In this document: in pieces, positions 25,279-34,368 of the stretch
Layout: each line of letters begins with the position of its first letter
How positions within the stretch are numbered: the stretch's first letter is position 1
Notes under the pieces: generated by a model
Databases searched by the model: none
What the model saw: only the letters and a program-made list of their open reading frames with translations
What the model was told of the DNA's origin: nothing
Origin: JAMHZE01 sp964424715
Lineage (GTDB): Bacteria; Pseudomonadota; Alphaproteobacteria; Rickettsiales; UBA8987
Direction: 5' to 3'
Assembly: GCA_964424715.1 (NCBI GenBank)
Contig: CAYRJW010000002.1
Coordinates: forward strand, 1 to 64,000
DNA length: 64,000 nucleotides
Program-made: the position numbers and the translations under genes

Positions 25279-25491
25279 ATGACTGTTCTTGATTCATTCA
25301 AAAACTATAATCTTAAAACGTTCGTAGATTATCTAGTTTATGGTATCGTACTTGCGGTGATCATCTCTATGGTGCACACCTTTGTGATACCTATGATGGT
25401 TAAGCTTATACCTGGTACAATATTTACCGGTACCATCACATTGACTGATATATTGCTGTTCCTGTTACTGTTACTTACAGTGAAGAAGTAA
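25279..25491 (+). CDS. Small two-helix membrane protein
   Basis: This 70-residue protein consists of a short amphipathic N terminus (LDSFKNYNLKTFVDYL), a first membrane helix (GIVLAVIISMVHTFVIPMMV) and a second very hydrophobic helix (DILLFLLLLLTV) ending in KK. It is a real gene judging by its promoter, its near-perfect AGGAGG site and the terminator right after it. The layout of the first helix recalls the N terminus of MscL-type channels, but the length and the second helix do not fit, so I leave the function open. The strong translation signals suggest abundant expression. Confidence 0.75.
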   Translation: MTVLDSFKNYNLKTFVDYLVYGIVLAVIISMVHTFVIPMMVKLIPGTIFTGTITLTDILLFLLLLLTVKK

Positions 25492-25516
25492 CTAGCAATA
25501 GAGATTAATTTCTCGG

Positions 25517-25546
25517 GCCCCGTAAGCAATTACGGGGCTTTTTTTT
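25517..25546 (+). terminator. Rho-independent terminator after the small membrane protein
   Basis: GCCCCGTAA and TTACGGGGC form a perfect 9-base-pair stem around a 4-base loop, followed by eight T. This is the cleanest intrinsic terminator of the window. Confidence 0.93.
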
Positions 25547-25581
25547 GCCTATAATATACTTCCCCTCTAGGGAGAGGGAAG

Positions 25582-26286
25582 CTATCTAACTAAGGCTTTG
25601 CACCTCTCCGGTAGCTCCATTAAGTGCTTTTTCCGTTCAATTTCTAGTTGTTTTAACTCTTCCAGCTCCTCTTTGGTCCTTTCCTTGAACCACCATTCCA
25701 GTGTCTCATCGCACCCATCCCCCTTAATATCATCATAATCATCCGGTTTTTTGCAATCAGGGCCATCGGAGGGGCATTTTAGCCTTACGTGGAAATGTTT
25801 ATCATGCCCATACCACGGCCTTATTTTGCCGAGCCATGATTCTCCCTTATGGTCTGTGCATAGCTGCTTTTTAATTAGGGGATTTACAAATATCCTGTCC
25901 ACTTCGTTAAAACCCGTTGCGGTTTTTAATAACTCTGTTCTTTTATCGGCAGGGGGATAATAAAGATCAACATCAAGCCCTGTCTGGTGAGACCTGTGAC
26001 CGGATGAGAATGGCCCGCCTTTAGCCAGCCCGATATCGCCTGCCATCAATTTTACCTTCGAGATCGCGGCAAGCTTCCGCATATATTCCTTCATTGCCGG
26101 GTGCGCAAAATAACGGATGCCACCCAGCGGCACTATCACCGCCCCGATGATACAGCCATTAGAATATGTGCCGATACTTTCAGCCTTGCCGGGGGTAGGG
26201 TGTTTCTGCATCTCCCATATATTCTTTGCTGAGGAAAAAGCGGGCAGAGCGGTGATAGCTAAAGTAAGTAATAAAAAAACTCTCAT
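25582..26286 (-). CDS. mepA: Penicillin-insensitive murein endopeptidase (MepA family)
   Basis: MepA cleaves D-Ala-mDAP cross-links of peptidoglycan in the periplasm. The 234-residue product has a signal peptide (VFLLLTLAITALPAFSSA) and the LAS metallopeptidase signatures GHRSHQTGLDVDLYY (about residue 112) and WYGHDKHFHVRL (about residue 165), which provide the zinc ligands. Cysteine pairs of the family are present (NGCIIG, KCPSDGPDCKKPD). Its ATG overlaps the stop codon of the upstream permease gene by 4 bases (ATGA), so the two are co-translated. Confidence 0.94.
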   Translation of the reverse strand: MRVFLLLTLAITALPAFSSAKNIWEMQKHPTPGKAESIGTYSNGCIIGAVIVPLGGIRYFAHPAMKEYMRKLAAISKVKLMAGDIGLAKGGPFSSGHRSHQTGLDVDLYYPPADKRTELLKTATGFNEVDRIFVNPLIKKQLCTDHKGESWLGKIRPWYGHDKHFHVRLKCPSDGPDCKKPDDYDDIKGDGCDETLEWWFKERTKEELEELKQLEIERKKHLMELPERCKALVR

Positions 26287-27548
26287 CTGCTATATTTAAT
26301 ATCGATTTTGGCCCTTAACAGAACCAGCGCGGCACTGAGTTTGAACAGGCATGGCACCATGCAGTATATTACCGAAAGTGCTTCCGCGCTATTACTATAT
26401 TCTTCTGCCGATATCATGCTTCTGGCCTCGAACCCGTAAAAACCGAGCATAATGAACGATACCAGTACGCATACGCTAAGCGAGAATTTACTCGCCAGGA
26501 ACCACAGGCTGTAATAACTGCCGGCCTTTTCCGGTTTTTCCACATTGTCAGAGAATAGCGATGGAGCCAACAATATATCTGCGCCGAAACATATGCCGGT
26601 AGCAACGCATATAACCATGAATTCAAATATATCCCCTTCACCAAGCAACAGGGATGCTGCAAAGAAGAGGCTTGCGAATATCATCGATACCACCCATGTA
26701 TTCTTTTTTCCGGTCTTGCTGGAATATTTTGCCCAGAACGGGACGGAGACGATCGCGCTTATATAATATACTAGCAACATATACCCTGCCAGATGCTCGG
26801 CATTTATTACATATTTCACATAAAAAAGTACCGTGGTGATTATCAGCCCCTGTGATATCCCATTCAGCATCAATACAATAAGATATCTGCCCTGCCGGTG
26901 TGAAAGCGCGATATCGCATAATTTCTTCAGCGTCAGTTCCGGGTGGAACATGAAGCTTGGCTTCGCCTTAACGAAATGCAGTAATGTCCCCGCTGTGAAT
27001 AGCAGCGCGATAAAAACGAATATGAGTTCGTTGTATGCCTCTTTGAATGTATATTTATCAGCAAGGATGGTTGGGAACACCGTTGCCGTGAGGAACCCCA
27101 GTAGAATGAACATCTCCCGTGCGCCTGCAACGCGGTTCTGGTCGCGGTAGTCGCGGGTTATCTCAACGCTCATGGCGTAATGATTTATGAAAATGATATT
27201 ATGCAGCAGAAAAGTGACCGTATAGAAAAATATTATCGCAATAAGCGAATGGAATGGCGGGAATGCAAGAAAATAGAACGAAAGTGCCATGAACGGCAGA
27301 CAGACATATATCACCTTCTTGCGGTATATCCTTTTCAGGTTCAGTCTATCTGCCAGCGCGCCAAGCAAGGGTGTCAGCGCCAGTGATATTACGGCGGTGA
27401 TAAGGAATACCGAAACTATCGATACCAGCGAAAGTCCATATTGCTCATGATATATTTTAGGAATGTAAACAAAAAGGGAAAGACTGACAAACGCCATCGG
27501 CCACCCGAGAAACCCGTAACAGAATAATTTTTTCCTTCTGATACTCAA
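26283..27548 (-). CDS. MFS permease, GPH/MFS_2-like
   Basis: The 421-residue protein has about 12 membrane segments. The first helix region (LGWPMAFVSLSLFVYIPKIY) and PLLGALADRL fit the glycoside-pentoside-hexuronide / MFS_2 branch. No substrate-defining residues can be read. Translational coupling with mepA hints at a role near cell-wall turnover, for example uptake of a released product, but this is inference from a 4-base overlap. Confidence 0.8.
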   Translation of the reverse strand: MSIRRKKLFCYGFLGWPMAFVSLSLFVYIPKIYHEQYGLSLVSIVSVFLITAVISLALTPLLGALADRLNLKRIYRKKVIYVCLPFMALSFYFLAFPPFHSLIAIIFFYTVTFLLHNIIFINHYAMSVEITRDYRDQNRVAGAREMFILLGFLTATVFPTILADKYTFKEAYNELIFVFIALLFTAGTLLHFVKAKPSFMFHPELTLKKLCDIALSHRQGRYLIVLMLNGISQGLIITTVLFYVKYVINAEHLAGYMLLVYYISAIVSVPFWAKYSSKTGKKNTWVVSMIFASLFFAASLLLGEGDIFEFMVICVATGICFGADILLAPSLFSDNVEKPEKAGSYYSLWFLASKFSLSVCVLVSFIMLGFYGFEARSMISAEEYSNSAEALSVIYCMVPCLFKLSAALVLLRAKIDIKYSR

Positions 27549-27713
27549 ACCTACCCCCCTAAAGGATAATGTTAACCGTGTTTACATAATATACTAATTT
27601 CTATACGAAAAATAGCCTATAGTTGAAGTTTTGGGGTAACTATCTGGATTTTAATATTAATCTTATTAATAATCCTCAAGGCCACTTCCCGGCGAAGGCT
27701 GAGAACCATTGTT

Positions 27714-27778
27714 AGGCAAATTCCTGACCAATATTTGTGGCGTGATGGATCCAAGCTTTCGCTGGGATAAAGCTAGGG
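27714..27778. repeat. Intergenic repeat remnant upstream of the permease (GGATCCAAGCTTTCGCTGGGAT type)
   Basis: The spacer 27549-27809 contains GCGTGATGGATCCAAGCTTT followed by CGCTGGGATAAAGC, a short imperfect hairpin of the kind scattered in proteobacterial genomes. The other part of the spacer (27549-27710) is AT-rich and must hold the permease promoter. I see no gene in it. Confidence 0.4.
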
Positions 27779-27809
27779 AAAAATGAAGAAAAAAAGAAAG
27801 CAAAGTTCT

Positions 27810-29096
27810 TTAAAACGGACTCTTGATAAGTATCGTATCTTCCCTTTCCGGGCTGGTGGAAATACTTTCTATCGGAACTCCAACAAGTTCTTCCAGCTTC
27901 TTGATATAAGCCAGGGCATTTTTAGGTAATTTATCCAGCGTTCTCGCGTTTACTGTGGTCTCGCCTTTCCAGCCATCCAGTTCTATGAATTTTGGTTTTG
28001 CGGCAAGTTGCAGGTTCGGGGATGATGGCAGGTAATCGTAAGATTTGCCGTTTATATCATAGCCCACACAAATTTTTATTTTTTCACACTCATCAAGAAC
28101 ATCAAGCTTTGTAAGCGTTATTGCATTTATCCCGCCGACCATGCAGGCCTGTTTCACCTGAACGGCATCGAACCAGCCGCAGCGGCGTTTTCTACCGGTG
28201 ACAGTACCAAACTCATGACCGCGACGGCCGAGTAATTCGCCGGTCTCATTATCCTGTTCCGCAGGGAAGGGGCCGCTGCCGACTCTGGTGGTATATGCCT
28301 TTGTGATACCAAGAACTTTTATTCCACGCACACCTAACCCGCTGCCAGTGAACGCTGTTGAAGCCACCGTATTGGATGATGTAACAAACGGGTAAGTGCC
28401 ATGATCAATATCCAGCATTACGCCCTGCGCGCCTTCAAATAATATTTTTTTGCCGGCATGTTCAAATTCATGCAGTAATTTCCAGGCTGGTTTTATGAAT
28501 GGTATTATCTCATTCTTAACAGAATTTATCTGCTTCAATACTTCGTTGAAATCTATCAGCTCAACGCCCATGCCTTTGCGGAACACATTATGATATTCCA
28601 CAAGCGCAGTTAATTTCTCATGCAGATATTTTTCATCTAAAAGGTCGCACATACGCAAACCGCGGCGCGCTATCTTATCCTCATAAGCCGGGCCAATTCC
28701 ACGGCCTGTAGTGCCTATCTTGCTGTTACCTTTCATAAGCTCGCTGTTAAGATCAGCCTGCTGGTGGATAGGTAATATAAGCGTTGCATTCTCAGCTATA
28801 ATTAAATTATCCGGCGTTATCTCCACGCCATCTTTACGCACTCTTTCCATTTCCGAAAGCAGTGCGAACGGGTCTATTACAACGCCGTTACCGATTATCG
28901 AAATTTTATTTTTCCGTACAATACCTGAAGGCAAAAGCGATAATTTAAACACCTTCCCATCTATCACCAGCGTATGCCCGGCATTATGCCCGCCCTGAAA
29001 GCGCACGATAACTTCCGCCTGCGCTGAAAGCCAATCGACTATCTTACCTTTTCCTTCATCACCCCACTGCGAACCTATTACTGCTACGATACTCAC
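27810..29096 (-). CDS. purA: Adenylosuccinate synthetase
   Basis: PurA condenses IMP and aspartate with GTP in AMP synthesis. The 428-residue protein starts with the P-loop signature GSQWGDEGKGKIVDWL, has GHNAGHTLV and KIGTTGRGIGPAYEDK (the IMP-binding and catalytic loops), and ends in the usual PEREDTI box. The length is typical. It stands alone; a word-repeat hairpin lies directly upstream of its start (29131-29207). Confidence 0.97.
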   Translation of the reverse strand: MSIVAVIGSQWGDEGKGKIVDWLSAQAEVIVRFQGGHNAGHTLVIDGKVFKLSLLPSGIVRKNKISIIGNGVVIDPFALLSEMERVRKDGVEITPDNLIIAENATLILPIHQQADLNSELMKGNSKIGTTGRGIGPAYEDKIARRGLRMCDLLDEKYLHEKLTALVEYHNVFRKGMGVELIDFNEVLKQINSVKNEIIPFIKPAWKLLHEFEHAGKKILFEGAQGVMLDIDHGTYPFVTSSNTVASTAFTGSGLGVRGIKVLGITKAYTTRVGSGPFPAEQDNETGELLGRRGHEFGTVTGRKRRCGWFDAVQVKQACMVGGINAITLTKLDVLDECEKIKICVGYDINGKSYDYLPSSPNLQLAAKPKFIELDGWKGETTVNARTLDKLPKNALAYIKKLEELVGVPIESISTSPEREDTILIKSPF

Positions 29097-29130
29097 TTGA
29101 ATCTATTCTCCAAAAAATATTTTTAAATTG

Positions 29131-29207
29131 GTCTACAAGTCTACGAGTCAACAAGTCTACAAGTATAATATTAACTTGTCGACTTGTAAACTTGTCGACT
29201 TGTCGAC
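29131..29207. repeat. Word-repeat hairpin upstream of purA (ACAAGTCTAC family)
   Basis: The left arm (29131-29164) repeats the words TCTACAAG, TCTACGAG, TCAACAAG and TCTACAAG. The right arm (29173-29207) repeats ACTTGTCG, ACTTGTAA, ACTTGTCG and ACTTGTCG. They pair over about 32 bases. A second member is at 47477-47566. Each unit is 8 bases long. Confidence 0.8.
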
Positions 29208-29316
29208 AAAAAACTTACTTTAATATCTTTTTGTTTCTTAAATTCAACACCTAAAATTTTTTCTGTGAAACATTATTGACTTGTTCCACAAATTGTTATT
29301 TATACCATATTTAGTG

Positions 29317-29325
29317 TGTTATAAT
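29317..29325 (+). promoter_or_regulatory. Extended -10 promoter for the PAS-GGDEF gene
   Basis: TGTTATAAT is an extended -10 about 34 bases upstream of the ATG at 29359. A TTGAC word lies 40 bases further up (29276), too far to be its -35. No CtrA box is visible. Confidence 0.5.
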
Positions 29326-29358
29326 TTTAGTTCCAACTAAATATAGTAGGTAGGGTAA

Positions 29359-30435
29359 ATGACTGATTTCAAAATAAAAAACTCCAAAAAACCGGTCTCT
29401 TTCAGAAAGCCATCAAAAACCGGACAGAAAAAATTCAATAATGACCAGCAGATCATACGTACGGACAAGAAAGGTTTTCTCTCGCGCATCAAGGATATGC
29501 AAAATGAAATAGACCTTCTGACATCATACTCTACCGATACAATTTACCGCCTTGATTACCGCACCATGAAATACAGCTACATCTCGCCTGCGGTATCGCG
29601 TCTACTTGGTTTCACTCCACAGGAAATGAAGCGCATAAATTTCCGTTCTCTTATCGTAGAAACGAAATTAGTTACTGATGGTCTGAAAAAAGTTTCCTCC
29701 TTCGATGAGATGGAGAAAAAACGCATCGAGGGTGATGTGGGCAAATGGAATGCCGATTACCTCATTCGCACCAAAACCGGCGATAAGATATGGGTTTCAG
29801 ACGTTTCATTCCCGTGGTTCGATGATAACGGCCATGTGATAGGTTCTGTAGGTTCGCTTCGTGATATCACCGAGCGCGTGATGATCGAACAAAAGATGTT
29901 TTCCGATATCGCATCTCTTTCCACCAACGACCCGCTGACTTCACTACCCGGCAGAACCAGTTTCTTTTCCGCGCTGGATAAAGAACTGCGCCGCATAAAA
30001 CGCAGCAACGAGGAAGTTTCCCTTGTCGTATTCGATATAGATAACATGACCGGCATCAACAGTGAAATAGGCAAAGATGTTGCTAACAGTCTTATAATCG
30101 AGGTAGCAAAGATAATAAAAGTAGCAATGCGCGAGACCGACCTTGTTGCCCGCATTGAAGGTGGAACCTTCGCCGTTCTTCTCCCTGATACCGAAGTAAA
30201 AGGTGCCTATTACGTTGCTGATAGGGTGCGTGAATGGGTGAACAAAACACAATTCTCCTTCGGCGGTGACCGCAAGGCCATTTCCTGCAGCATCTCCGCC
30301 GGCATAGCCACCACCCACGCCAAGGAAAACCTCACCGCCGCCGATATGTTCAAACTGGCTGATACACGGCTTTATATTGCAAAAAATACCGGCCGCAATC
30401 AGGTTTCCATCGATGAAATAGTTGCGATGCACTAA
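29359..30435 (+). CDS. PAS-GGDEF protein with degenerate GGDEF motif
   Basis: The 358-residue protein has a basic, disordered N terminus (residues 1-45), a PAS/PAC sensor domain (about 50-175, ending IGSVGSLRDITERVMIEQKM) and a GGDEF domain (about 185-355, DPLTSLPGRTSFFSALDKEL). There is no membrane helix, so it is cytoplasmic. The active-site signature, expected as RxGGDEF, reads RIEGGTF near residue 266, so the catalytic Asp and Glu are replaced by Gly and Thr. The protein is therefore unlikely to make c-di-GMP and may be a sensor or c-di-GMP-independent regulator. It has its own promoter at 29317. Confidence 0.88.
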   Translation: MTDFKIKNSKKPVSFRKPSKTGQKKFNNDQQIIRTDKKGFLSRIKDMQNEIDLLTSYSTDTIYRLDYRTMKYSYISPAVSRLLGFTPQEMKRINFRSLIVETKLVTDGLKKVSSFDEMEKKRIEGDVGKWNADYLIRTKTGDKIWVSDVSFPWFDDNGHVIGSVGSLRDITERVMIEQKMFSDIASLSTNDPLTSLPGRTSFFSALDKELRRIKRSNEEVSLVVFDIDNMTGINSEIGKDVANSLIIEVAKIIKVAMRETDLVARIEGGTFAVLLPDTEVKGAYYVADRVREWVNKTQFSFGGDRKAISCSISAGIATTHAKENLTAADMFKLADTRLYIAKNTGRNQVSIDEIVAMH

Positions 30436-30476
30436 ATGCCTTTCCATTTAGGAATTAATTGTGTAACAAGCATAAT

Positions 30477-31243
30477 ATGAAAGAAATGATCCAAAATACC
30501 GTTCATGTAAAAATGCACGCTATCCGTACTATAGGTCAAACCGTGCTTAACCTGTTGGAAGGTATTGGCAAGGTTGTCATTTTTATGCTGAATTCCATTT
30601 ACGCGATGGTAACACCGAAATTCCACAAGCGTAAAATAATGAAACAATTCATTGAGGTGGGCTATTACTCGCTGCCTGTTGTTGGCTTAACCGCGATATT
30701 TACCGGTATGGTGCTTGCGCTGCAAAGCTACAGCGGCTTTTCCCGCTTCAATGCTGAAAGCTCCATCGCAACCGTTGTTGTTCTTTCCATCACGCGCGAA
30801 CTTGGCCCAGTACTTGCCGGACTTATGGTCGCGGGCAGGGTAGGTGCTTCAATGGCCGCCGAGATAGGCACAATGCGCGTCACCGAGCAGATCGATGCAC
30901 TAACAACACTTTCTACCAACCCATACCGCTACCTTATCGCGCCGCGCCTGTGGGCTGGACTGCTTACATTGCCGCTACTGGTAATGGTTGCAGATATAAT
31001 CGGCGTAATGGGTGGTTATGTAGTTGCTATCCACAAACTCGGCTTCAATCCTGCATCATATCTTAAAGCCACCTATGATTATCTCGAATTCAAAGATGTC
31101 TGGTCCGGCCTTGTAAAAGCCAGCGCTTTCGGTTTCATCGTTACATTAATGGGCTGCTACCACGGCTACAACTCCAACCGCGGCGCGCAAGGCGTAGGCC
31201 GTGCCACCACTGCGGCGGTAGTTTCAGCTTCTATCATGATATT
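30477..31243 (+). CDS. mlaE: MlaE-type lipid transport permease, 3' end lost in an N gap
   Basis: MlaE is the inner-membrane permease of the Mla phospholipid/toluene-tolerance ABC system. The product has the family core VVLSITRELGPVLAGLMVAG followed by RVGASMAAEIGTMRVTEQID, with GYNSNRGAQGVGRATTAAVV near the end, and five to six membrane segments. The sequence runs into the gap at 31244, and by family length only about a dozen residues are missing. The start is uncertain: ATG at 30477 has no nearby Shine-Dalgarno, while a TTG at 30459 lies 5 bases after AGGA. The partners mlaF and mlaD, normally downstream, are not seen before murJ and could be in the gap. Confidence 0.9.
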
Positions 31244-31343
31244 NNNNNNNNNNNNNNNNNNNNNNNNNNNNNNNNNNNNNNNNNNNNNNNNNNNNNNNNN
31301 NNNNNNNNNNNNNNNNNNNNNNNNNNNNNNNNNNNNNNNNNNN
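31244..31343. other. Assembly gap (100 N) between mlaE and murJ
   Basis: A run of exactly 100 N is the usual placeholder for a gap of unknown size. It removes the C terminus of MlaE and the start codon of MurJ. Whether other genes such as mlaF or mlaD are lost in it cannot be told. Confidence 0.95.
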
Positions 31344-32887
31344 TAAAACATTTCACAACAGTTTCATTCTACACTGCACTTTCGCGCATTTCCGGCTTTA
31401 TACGGGATATATTCATCGCAAAATATATCGGTGCCGGCCCAATATCAGATGCTTTCTTTATTGCGCTACGAGTACCAAATTTCTTCCGCCGCTTCTTTGC
31501 AGAAGGCGCATTCAACTCTGCATTTATCCCAATGTTCTCGCGCAAGCTGGAAGCAAATGGCAAAGATGAGGCCAAAGCTTTTGCCGAAAGGATATTTGTA
31601 TTTTTATTTGTGACGCTTGTTATCTTCTCCGCAGTTTTCATGCTGTTCATGCCCTATTTGATATATCTTATCGCGCCCGGCCTTTCTGAGAACTGGGAAA
31701 TAAAAGACCTGACCATTGAGCTTACCCGCATAACTTTTCCATATTTAATGTTCGTTTCGATCGCCACGATATTTTCAGCCATACTCAATTCTCTCTCCAA
31801 ATTTTCTGCAGTCGCATTCATGCCGGTTCTATTCAATGTTGCCATCGTAGTTGCGCTGGTCGGGTTTGGCAGTCATTTCAAAAGCCTTGTACATGCTATG
31901 GCGTGGGGTGTTTTCTTCGCCGGGATATTACAGATAATCTGGATGTTATATTTTCTGAAAAAGAACGGCTATCTGCTCAAATTAAAATTCAGCCTTTTAA
32001 AAGTTACTGATGATGTCCGTGAATTCCTGCGCAAGGTAATGCCAGCCGCAATAGGTGGTGGCGTAGTGCAGATAAATCTTTGGATAGATCTGATGATAGC
32101 CTCCTTCTTCACCGGTGCAGTAACATATCTGTATTTCGCCGACCGTGTTGCGCAGCTTCCTCTTTCCATAATCGGTACGGCCATGGGAACCGCTTTGTTG
32201 CCTATGCTTTCCAGAAAACTCGGTTCCGGTAATATAGAAGAAGCAAACAAGATACATGAGAGCGCACTGGAAGTTGTCCTGCTACTCACTATTCCCGCTG
32301 CCTTCGCGCTTATGATATTAACCTTCGATATAATGAATATTTTATTTGTTCGAGGCGAATTCACCGCGCTAGATGCCAGAATGTCGGCTTGGGCTATGGC
32401 TGCCTTCGCACTCGGTCTGCCTGCTTTCGCATTAATAAAAATATTCTCCTCCTGCTTTTTTGCCCTGAAGGACACAAGAACCCCAGTGGTTTCCGCAACC
32501 ATCGCTATGATAATAAATATAATATTCAACCTTATTTTTGTTCTGGTGTTCCATGCATTCTCCGCTCCGGCGCATATTGGTATTGCCCTTGCAACGGCCC
32601 TCGCAGGCTGGTTTAATGCGCGTTACCTTGCGGTAAAATTATTTAAGACCACCCATTTCACCCTCACGGCAGAATTCCGTAAAAGATTCATAAAAATTAT
32701 TTTTTCAACCTTCGTGATGTCCATACTGTTACTGCTACTCACCGTAAATCTAACATCGAGCGTTATGAATTTAGCTGTTGAAGTTATTGTAGGCGGCGGT
32801 GTATATGTGACCATGATATTAATGTTAAAAACCTTTCCGTTAGATGAACTCAAAAAATACCTCATCAGAAAAAATCGCGCTGCGTAA
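31344..32887 (+). CDS. murJ: Lipid II flippase MurJ, start lost in the N gap
   Basis: The frame is open from the gap edge. The first residues after the gap (KHFTTVSFYTALSRISGFIR) match the usual MurJ N terminus, where a methionine and one to three residues come before, so only the first few codons are missing. The MurJ signature GAGPISDAFFIALRVPNFFR and RFFAEGAFNSAFIP follow directly. The protein has about 514 visible residues and 13-14 membrane helices. It flips lipid II across the inner membrane. It overlaps trmB by 44 bases. Confidence 0.95.
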
Positions 32888-33554
32888 GAAATACCCGGTT
32901 ACATATGGTCGCAGGAAATCCCGTTCTCTGAACGAGAACCAGCAGCAGCTTATGAAGGATTTTCACCCTCAAGTGGGTCTTTTTCTTGAAGGTGATTCCA
33001 TCAAAAAATATATTCGCGATACCAAAAATAAAAAACAGTTCCTCGAAATAGGTTTTGGCGATGGCGAACATCTGCTGCATATCGCAAAGAATGATGAAGA
33101 TGCAAGTCTGATAGGTTGCGAAGTATTCAAAAATTCCTTCGTGGTCTGCCTGCAAAAACTATATAAGGAAAAGCGTCAGAATGTACGCCTGTTCCTCGAT
33201 GATTCCCGCTATCTTCTCGAAAAATTCCCTGAAGAGTTTCTGGATAAGGTCTTTATATTATTCCCCGATCCGTGGCCAAAACAAAAACAATTCAAACGCC
33301 GTATCGTGAACCAGCAGACGCTTGATATAATTTATCCGCTAATGAAAACCAAGGCCACGGTAAGGCTTGCAACGGATATAGATTCCTATTTTACCCAGAT
33401 GCTTGCGGTGTTTGAAAAAGATAATAGATTCAAACTTGTTACAAAAGAAAAAGATTTCCCTGTCGCCCCTAAAGACCATATAACCACCAAATACCACCAG
33501 AAGGCCATAGATGAGGGCAGGGTACCGAGGTTTGTGGAGTATATGAAATTATGA
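32844..33554 (+). CDS. trmB: tRNA (guanine-N7-)-methyltransferase
   Basis: TrmB makes m7G46 in tRNA. The 236-residue protein carries the Rossmann SAM site LEIGFGDGEHLLHIA, VFILFPDPWPKQKQFKRRIV (the family signature, with catalytic Asp) and the C-terminal TKYHQKAIDEGR. The ATG at 32844 lies within the end of murJ; a 44-base overlap is long but no better start precedes the YGRRKSRSL motif. It overlaps the next gene by 4 bases (ATGA). Confidence 0.95.
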   Translation: MNSKNTSSEKIALRKKYPVTYGRRKSRSLNENQQQLMKDFHPQVGLFLEGDSIKKYIRDTKNKKQFLEIGFGDGEHLLHIAKNDEDASLIGCEVFKNSFVVCLQKLYKEKRQNVRLFLDDSRYLLEKFPEEFLDKVFILFPDPWPKQKQFKRRIVNQQTLDIIYPLMKTKATVRLATDIDSYFTQMLAVFEKDNRFKLVTKEKDFPVAPKDHITTKYHQKAIDEGRVPRFVEYMKL

Positions 33555-34276
33555 AAAAGATATTTCTGATATTTTTTATATCCCTGTTTTTTAGTCTGGA
33601 CTGTTTTGCGCAGACCAACAATTCCATAGAATTACAGCGCCGCGCCCAGGCGATCGCCCGCGAAAGGCAGCAGGAAGCTTCTATCAGGACAAGAGAGAGG
33701 CAATCAAAAATATTCGATAAAACCAGGCAGAGCCAGATCAGGTCCCGGGAAAGACAAAAGAGTGTGCTCTCTGATTCGCGCGAAAGGCAAGTTATAAATT
33801 CTCAAAGGGCGCGTCAGAATCTGGGTGCTATCCGTGAAAAGCAGACCAACGCGGTTCAGGCCTCGCGCGAGTCACAGAACCGGACACTGGAGGTCAAGCG
33901 TGAATTGCTCTCGCAGAGCCGGGAAAATCAGATCGAATCTGTTCAGCGTGGCCGGGAACGCTTCAATCAGTCTTTAACGAACAAACGCGCCATCATTCAG
34001 CCGGTCAAACCTGATACCGGTTCGAATCAACCAAGAAATCAGGTAATAATACGTTCAATCGGCGTAAAAAGACCGGCAGGGCAAGTACCTGCTCGGCAGG
34101 AGTTCGATCCGCAGGAACTTCGCGAGCAGAACCGCGAAGTGATTTCGATAACCCGTGAAAAGCTTGGCGAGGTGAGGGCAGATATTGCTGAGAAGTCGGC
34201 TGATACAAAGGAAGAACTCCGGGATGTAAGCGAGCAGTTAAGAGAAACCAGCCAACAACTAAGAAATTCCAAATAA
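33551..34276 (+). CDS. Secreted RERQ-repeat coiled-coil protein
   Basis: This 241-residue protein has a clear signal peptide (IFLIFFISLFFSLDCFA, cleavage before QTNNS). The mature part, residues 22-140, is made of imperfect 11-12-residue repeats centred on RERQ or SRE-Q-Q (IARERQQEAS, RTRERQSKIF, RSRERQKSVL, DSRERQVINS, ASRESQNRTL, QSRENQIESV). A Pro-rich linker and a second helical segment of REQ/EEL repeats follow. It is very rich in Arg and Gln, with no cysteine after the signal. It is translationally coupled to trmB. No family is recognised; a periplasmic rod-like role is the natural reading. Confidence 0.7.
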   Translation: MKKIFLIFFISLFFSLDCFAQTNNSIELQRRAQAIARERQQEASIRTRERQSKIFDKTRQSQIRSRERQKSVLSDSRERQVINSQRARQNLGAIREKQTNAVQASRESQNRTLEVKRELLSQSRENQIESVQRGRERFNQSLTNKRAIIQPVKPDTGSNQPRNQVIIRSIGVKRPAGQVPARQEFDPQELREQNREVISITREKLGEVRADIAEKSADTKEELRDVSEQLRETSQQLRNSK

Positions 34277-34326
34277 ATTCAAACGCTTATTTGCCATTTT
34301 TTCAATTTGCGCATAAGTGGATAATA

Positions 34327-34335
34327 TGTTATATT
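34327..34335 (+). promoter_or_regulatory. Extended -10 promoter for the gene at 34369
   Basis: TGTTATATT lies 33 bases upstream of the ATG at 34369, which has a GGGGG ribosome binding site. No convincing -35 is present, as expected for an extended -10 promoter. Confidence 0.45.
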
Positions 34336-34368
34336 CATCACACTTTTAATAGATCATATGGGGGTTTA

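Noticed and set aside
25279..25491. MscL mechanosensitive channel
   Set aside because: Only the general layout of the first helix fits; the MscL N-terminal signature and the cytoplasmic C-terminal helix are missing and the protein is half the usual length.
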